DNA of 15,898 nucleotides, from contig JBFKFZ010000065.1 of NCBI GenBank assembly GCA_041633555.1, forward strand, positions 1 through 15,898. The letters are read 5' to 3'. The position numbers and the translations under genes were made by a program. This DNA comes from JAHEAO01 sp041633555 (lineage in GTDB: Bacteria; Pseudomonadota; Alphaproteobacteria; Rhodobacterales; Rhodobacteraceae). Below are positions 13,794 to 15,898 of this stretch, piece after piece; the stretch's first letter is position 1; every line of letters begins with the position of its first letter. The notes beneath the pieces are model-generated. The model was not told the DNA's origin. It was given only the letters and a program-made list of their open reading frames with translations, and did not search any database.

Positions 13794-14879
13794 ATGCCGT
13801 CGCTGCACGTTGCCACCCGCAAGGGACTGTTCCGCTTCACCGAAAACGGCAAGGGCTGGGCACAGGACGGCGACCCGGCCTTTCTTGCCGAGCCCGTTAC
13901 CGCAATCCTCGAAGACAGACGCGACGGCGCTCTCTATGTCGGTCTGCAACTGGGGCATTTCGGCTGCAAATTTCACCGCTCCGACGATGGCGGCAGGAGT
14001 TGGACGGAGCTCGCGCCGCCCGCCTATCCCGCGTCGGACGATCCGGAGGCCCCGGCGCTTGACATGATCTGGACGCTGGCCTCTGGCGGCCCGGACGAAC
14101 CCGGAACGATCTGGGCTGGAACCTTGCCGGGTGGGCTTTTCAAATCGACCGACCGGGGCGAGACCTGGACCCTCAACGAGCCCTTGTGGACCCAGCCCAG
14201 CCGCGAAAAATGGTTCGGCGGCGGCTTCGATCATCCGGGCATCCACTCGATCCTGATCGATCCGCGCGACAGCCGGCACATAACGCTGGGCGTGTCCTGC
14301 GGCGGTGTCTGGGACAGCGCCGACGGTGGCGAAACCTGGGTTCAGACCGGGCAGGGCCTGCGCAACGAATATCTGCCGCCCGATCAGGCCTACGAGCCGG
14401 AATTGCAGGACCCGCATCTTCTGGCGGCCTGCGCCAGCGACCCCGACCGGATATGGTGCCAGCATCACAACGGCATCTTTGTCTCGTCCGACGGCGGGCG
14501 GAATTTCTCCGAGATCAAAGACGTGAAGCCTGCAAATTTCGGCTTTGCTGTCGCGGTGCATCCCAAACGCCCCGAAACCGCGTGGTTCGTCCCCGGCGTA
14601 AAGGACGAATGCCGCGTGCCCGTCGATGGCAAGCTGGTAGTGACCCGCACCAGTGATGGCGGAAACAGCTTCACGTCTCTCTCCAGGGGATTGCCCGAAG
14701 GCAAGAGCTACGACCTGATTTACCGCCACTCGCTGGTCATCGACGATAGCGGAGAGCGTCTCGCTATGGGCTCCACGACCGGCAATCTCTGGACCTCCGA
14801 GGACGGCGGAGACAGTTGGCAGATGATCTCGGCGACCCTGCCACCGATCGCTCAAGTGGCATTCGGCGGAGCGTCGTGA
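13794..14879 (+). CDS. BNR/Asp-box beta-propeller protein (sialidase-fold, function unknown)
   Basis: This 361-residue protein consists of propeller repeats. Six Asp boxes (S/T-x-D-x-G-x-x-W/F) are visible: SDDGGRSW 63-70, STDRGETW 118-125, SADGGETW 175-182, SSDGGRNF about 231-238, TSDGGNSF 286-293 and SEDGGDSW 335-342. They are spaced 49-57 residues apart, fitting a six- or seven-bladed propeller. No signal peptide is present, so it is likely cytoplasmic, unlike secreted sialidases. The sialidase catalytic set (arginine triad, Tyr/Glu pair) is not evident. It will often be labelled exo-alpha-sialidase or glycosyl hydrolase, which the sequence does not justify. It is coupled to the MoaD-like gene upstream. 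Cys and His residues in LGHFGCKFHRSDDGG and IWCQHHNGIF may be functional sites. The real role is unknown. Confidence 0.85.
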   Translation: MPSLHVATRKGLFRFTENGKGWAQDGDPAFLAEPVTAILEDRRDGALYVGLQLGHFGCKFHRSDDGGRSWTELAPPAYPASDDPEAPALDMIWTLASGGPDEPGTIWAGTLPGGLFKSTDRGETWTLNEPLWTQPSREKWFGGGFDHPGIHSILIDPRDSRHITLGVSCGGVWDSADGGETWVQTGQGLRNEYLPPDQAYEPELQDPHLLAACASDPDRIWCQHHNGIFVSSDGGRNFSEIKDVKPANFGFAVAVHPKRPETAWFVPGVKDECRVPVDGKLVVTRTSDGGNSFTSLSRGLPEGKSYDLIYRHSLVIDDSGERLAMGSTTGNLWTSEDGGDSWQMISATLPPIAQVAFGGAS

Positions 14880-15234
14880 CGATCGACAGTCGTTTGACCA
14901 AACTTACCTCCCCGGTCCAAGCGACAGTCAAGGACCGTAGGCAACGCACTCCCTTCGCCTGACCGGGAACCGAGACGGCTCATAGCAGTTCGCCGATGCC
15001 CAGATTGGACCAACTGGCAGCGACTCTGCCCCGTCCGCACCCGAGATTGCTTCAGGACGGTGCGGCGGGTCTACCAATCGTCCCCCAAGCCGCTTCCATG
15101 GTAGCGCCGCCGGACGCGGCGGATTTCAAATGGGCACTTAAACCAGATGTGGCCCTGCCGAACCGGCCCAGTCCTTGACCCGGCACGCCCTTCGCATCTA
15201 GAAGCGCCCGGCGACCAGAGCAGGAGTTTCGCGA
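14880..15234. other. 355-base intergenic region before ychF
   Basis: No convincing gene is present: short frames lack ribosome sites and resemble nothing I know. A GC stem CGCCGC/GCGGCG (15105-15110 and 15116-15121, 5-base loop) followed by GATTT could be a weak terminator for the propeller operon. A ychF promoter lies at the right end. No tRNA is visible. Confidence 0.5.
15175..15202 (+). promoter_or_regulatory. Candidate ychF promoter
   Basis: TTGACC (15175-15180) is followed after 16 bases by TCTAGA (15197-15202), about 32 bases before the ychF start. The -35 is good and the -10 weak. Confidence 0.4.
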
Positions 15235-15898
15235 ATGGGGTTCAAGACAGGCATCGTCGGGCTGCCCAATGTCGGCAAGTCGACATTGTTCAACGCATTA
15301 ACGAAGACCGCCGCGGCACAGGCCGCGAACTTCCCCTTCTGCACGATCGAGCCGAATGTCGGCGAAGTTGCGGTCCCCGATGAACGCCTTGAAGTCCTTG
15401 CGAATATTGCCAAGTCGAAGCAGATCATCCCGACACGAATGACCTTCGTCGACATTGCCGGCCTGGTCAAAGGCGCCTCGAAGGGCGAGGGGCTCGGCAA
15501 CCAGTTCCTCGCCAATATTCGCGAATGCGACGCCATCGCCCATGTCGTCCGCTGTTTCGAGGATGACGACGTCACACACGTGGAAGGCCGCGTAAATCCT
15601 GTCGAAGATGCCCGGACCATCGAAACCGAACTGATGCTGGCCGACATGGAATCCATCGAAAAGCGCCTGCAGGGTCTGACCCGAAAGGTTCGCGGGGGTG
15701 ACAAGGACGCCGTGCAGCAAGAGCGTCTTCTGAAGGCCGCATTGGCGGTTCTTGAGGATGGAAGACCCGCACGAACGATTGATGTGTCCGACGAAGATGC
15801 GAAGGCCTGGAGGATGCTGCAGCTGTTGACCCAGAAACCGATCCTCTATGTCTGCAATGTTGATGAGGCGGAAGCTGCCACGGGCAATGCTCATTCCA
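15235..15898 (+). CDS. ychF: Redox-regulated ATPase YchF (5' part, runs off window)
   Basis: This is an Obg-related TRAFAC P-loop protein that binds ATP rather than GTP, associates with ribosomes and modulates stress responses. The first 221 codons are present; the family length is about 365. The Walker A motif is GLPNVGKST (9-17) and the switch II motif DIAGLVKGASKGEGLGNQ begins at D73. The unusual G4 motif N208-V-D-E211 (NxxE instead of NKxD) marks the ATP preference. The coiled-coil insertion is around 130-175. CAGGAG eight bases before ATG 15235 fixes the start. The TGS domain lies beyond the window. It is oriented away from everything else and has its own promoter candidate. Confidence 0.97.
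   Translation, partial: MGFKTGIVGLPNVGKSTLFNALTKTAAAQAANFPFCTIEPNVGEVAVPDERLEVLANIAKSKQIIPTRMTFVDIAGLVKGASKGEGLGNQFLANIRECDAIAHVVRCFEDDDVTHVEGRVNPVEDARTIETELMLADMESIEKRLQGLTRKVRGGDKDAVQQERLLKAALAVLEDGRPARTIDVSDEDAKAWRMLQLLTQKPILYVCNVDEAEAATGNAHS

Noticed and set aside
13410..14855. A minus-strand frame that would extend the VOC protein to over 600 residues
   Set aside because: It is antisense to the MoaD-like and propeller genes, has no resemblance to any family, and the VOC start at 13409 has a strong AGGAGG site. GC-rich codon bias creates such mirror frames.
13794..14879. Calling the propeller protein a true sialidase
   Set aside because: Asp boxes alone occur in many propellers; there is no signal peptide, and the arginine triad and nucleophilic Tyr/Glu pair are not evident.
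14880..15234. A pth or other small gene just before ychF
   Set aside because: None of the short frames resembles peptidyl-tRNA hydrolase or has a ribosome site.
1..15898. CRISPR arrays, tRNA or rRNA genes, or a phage attachment site
   Set aside because: I saw no regularly spaced repeats, no cloverleaf-like segments and no integrase or tRNA-linked direct repeats.

Overview
The window looks like a chromosomal segment of an alphaproteobacterium, most likely Rhodobacteraceae or a near relative. It is GC-rich, carries a long CTC-type ribosomal protein L25 with an acidic tail, and has a TRAP transporter with an RpiR regulator, IS5 and IS66 transposase debris, a lone trpA and ychF. The family-level placement is inferred from gene content and codon use only.

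Layout. Positions 1-1300 are mobile-element territory: the 3' part of an IS5-family transposase (2-712, +), then a decayed C-terminal piece of an IS66-type transposase (831-1082, -). Next comes rplY (1347-2003, -) with a clear intrinsic terminator, and a divergent MFS transporter (2174-3322, +). From 3369 to 9739 lies one six-gene minus-strand unit. In transcription order it reads TRAP small membrane protein, TRAP large permease, TRAP binding protein, 2,3-diaminopropionate ammonia-lyase, an M20-family N-carbamoyl-L-amino-acid hydrolase, and an N-carbamoyl-D-amino-acid hydrolase. Three junctions are 4-base ATGA overlaps. A divergent RpiR/MurR-family regulator (9851-10720, +) faces it across a 111-base AT-rich gap. 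That gap holds two similar 14-base GAAA-N6-TTTC palindromes, 31 bases apart, flanking and overlapping a good promoter.

From 10919 to 13409 a minus-strand run holds a VOC/glyoxalase-fold protein, trpA and an FMN-dependent alpha-hydroxy-acid dehydrogenase (lldD-like). From 13521 a plus-strand pair follows: a MoaD/ThiS-type ubiquitin-like protein ending in Gly-Gly, tightly coupled to a six-Asp-box beta-propeller protein. The window ends inside ychF (15235 onward).

How the genes may work together. The TRAP system would import an N-carbamoyl (ureido) acid. The two carbamoylases, one of the D-specific nitrilase type and one of the L-specific M20 type, would remove the carbamoyl group from either enantiomer. 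The ammonia-lyase, which keeps both the Lys and the Asp used for L- and D-substrate, would turn the resulting 2,3-diaminopropionate into pyruvate and ammonia. This makes a candidate catabolic pathway for ureido or carbamoyl diaminopropionate compounds such as albizziine (2-amino-3-ureidopropionate), under RpiR control. The MoaD-like/beta-propeller pair is the second candidate for an uncharacterised system.
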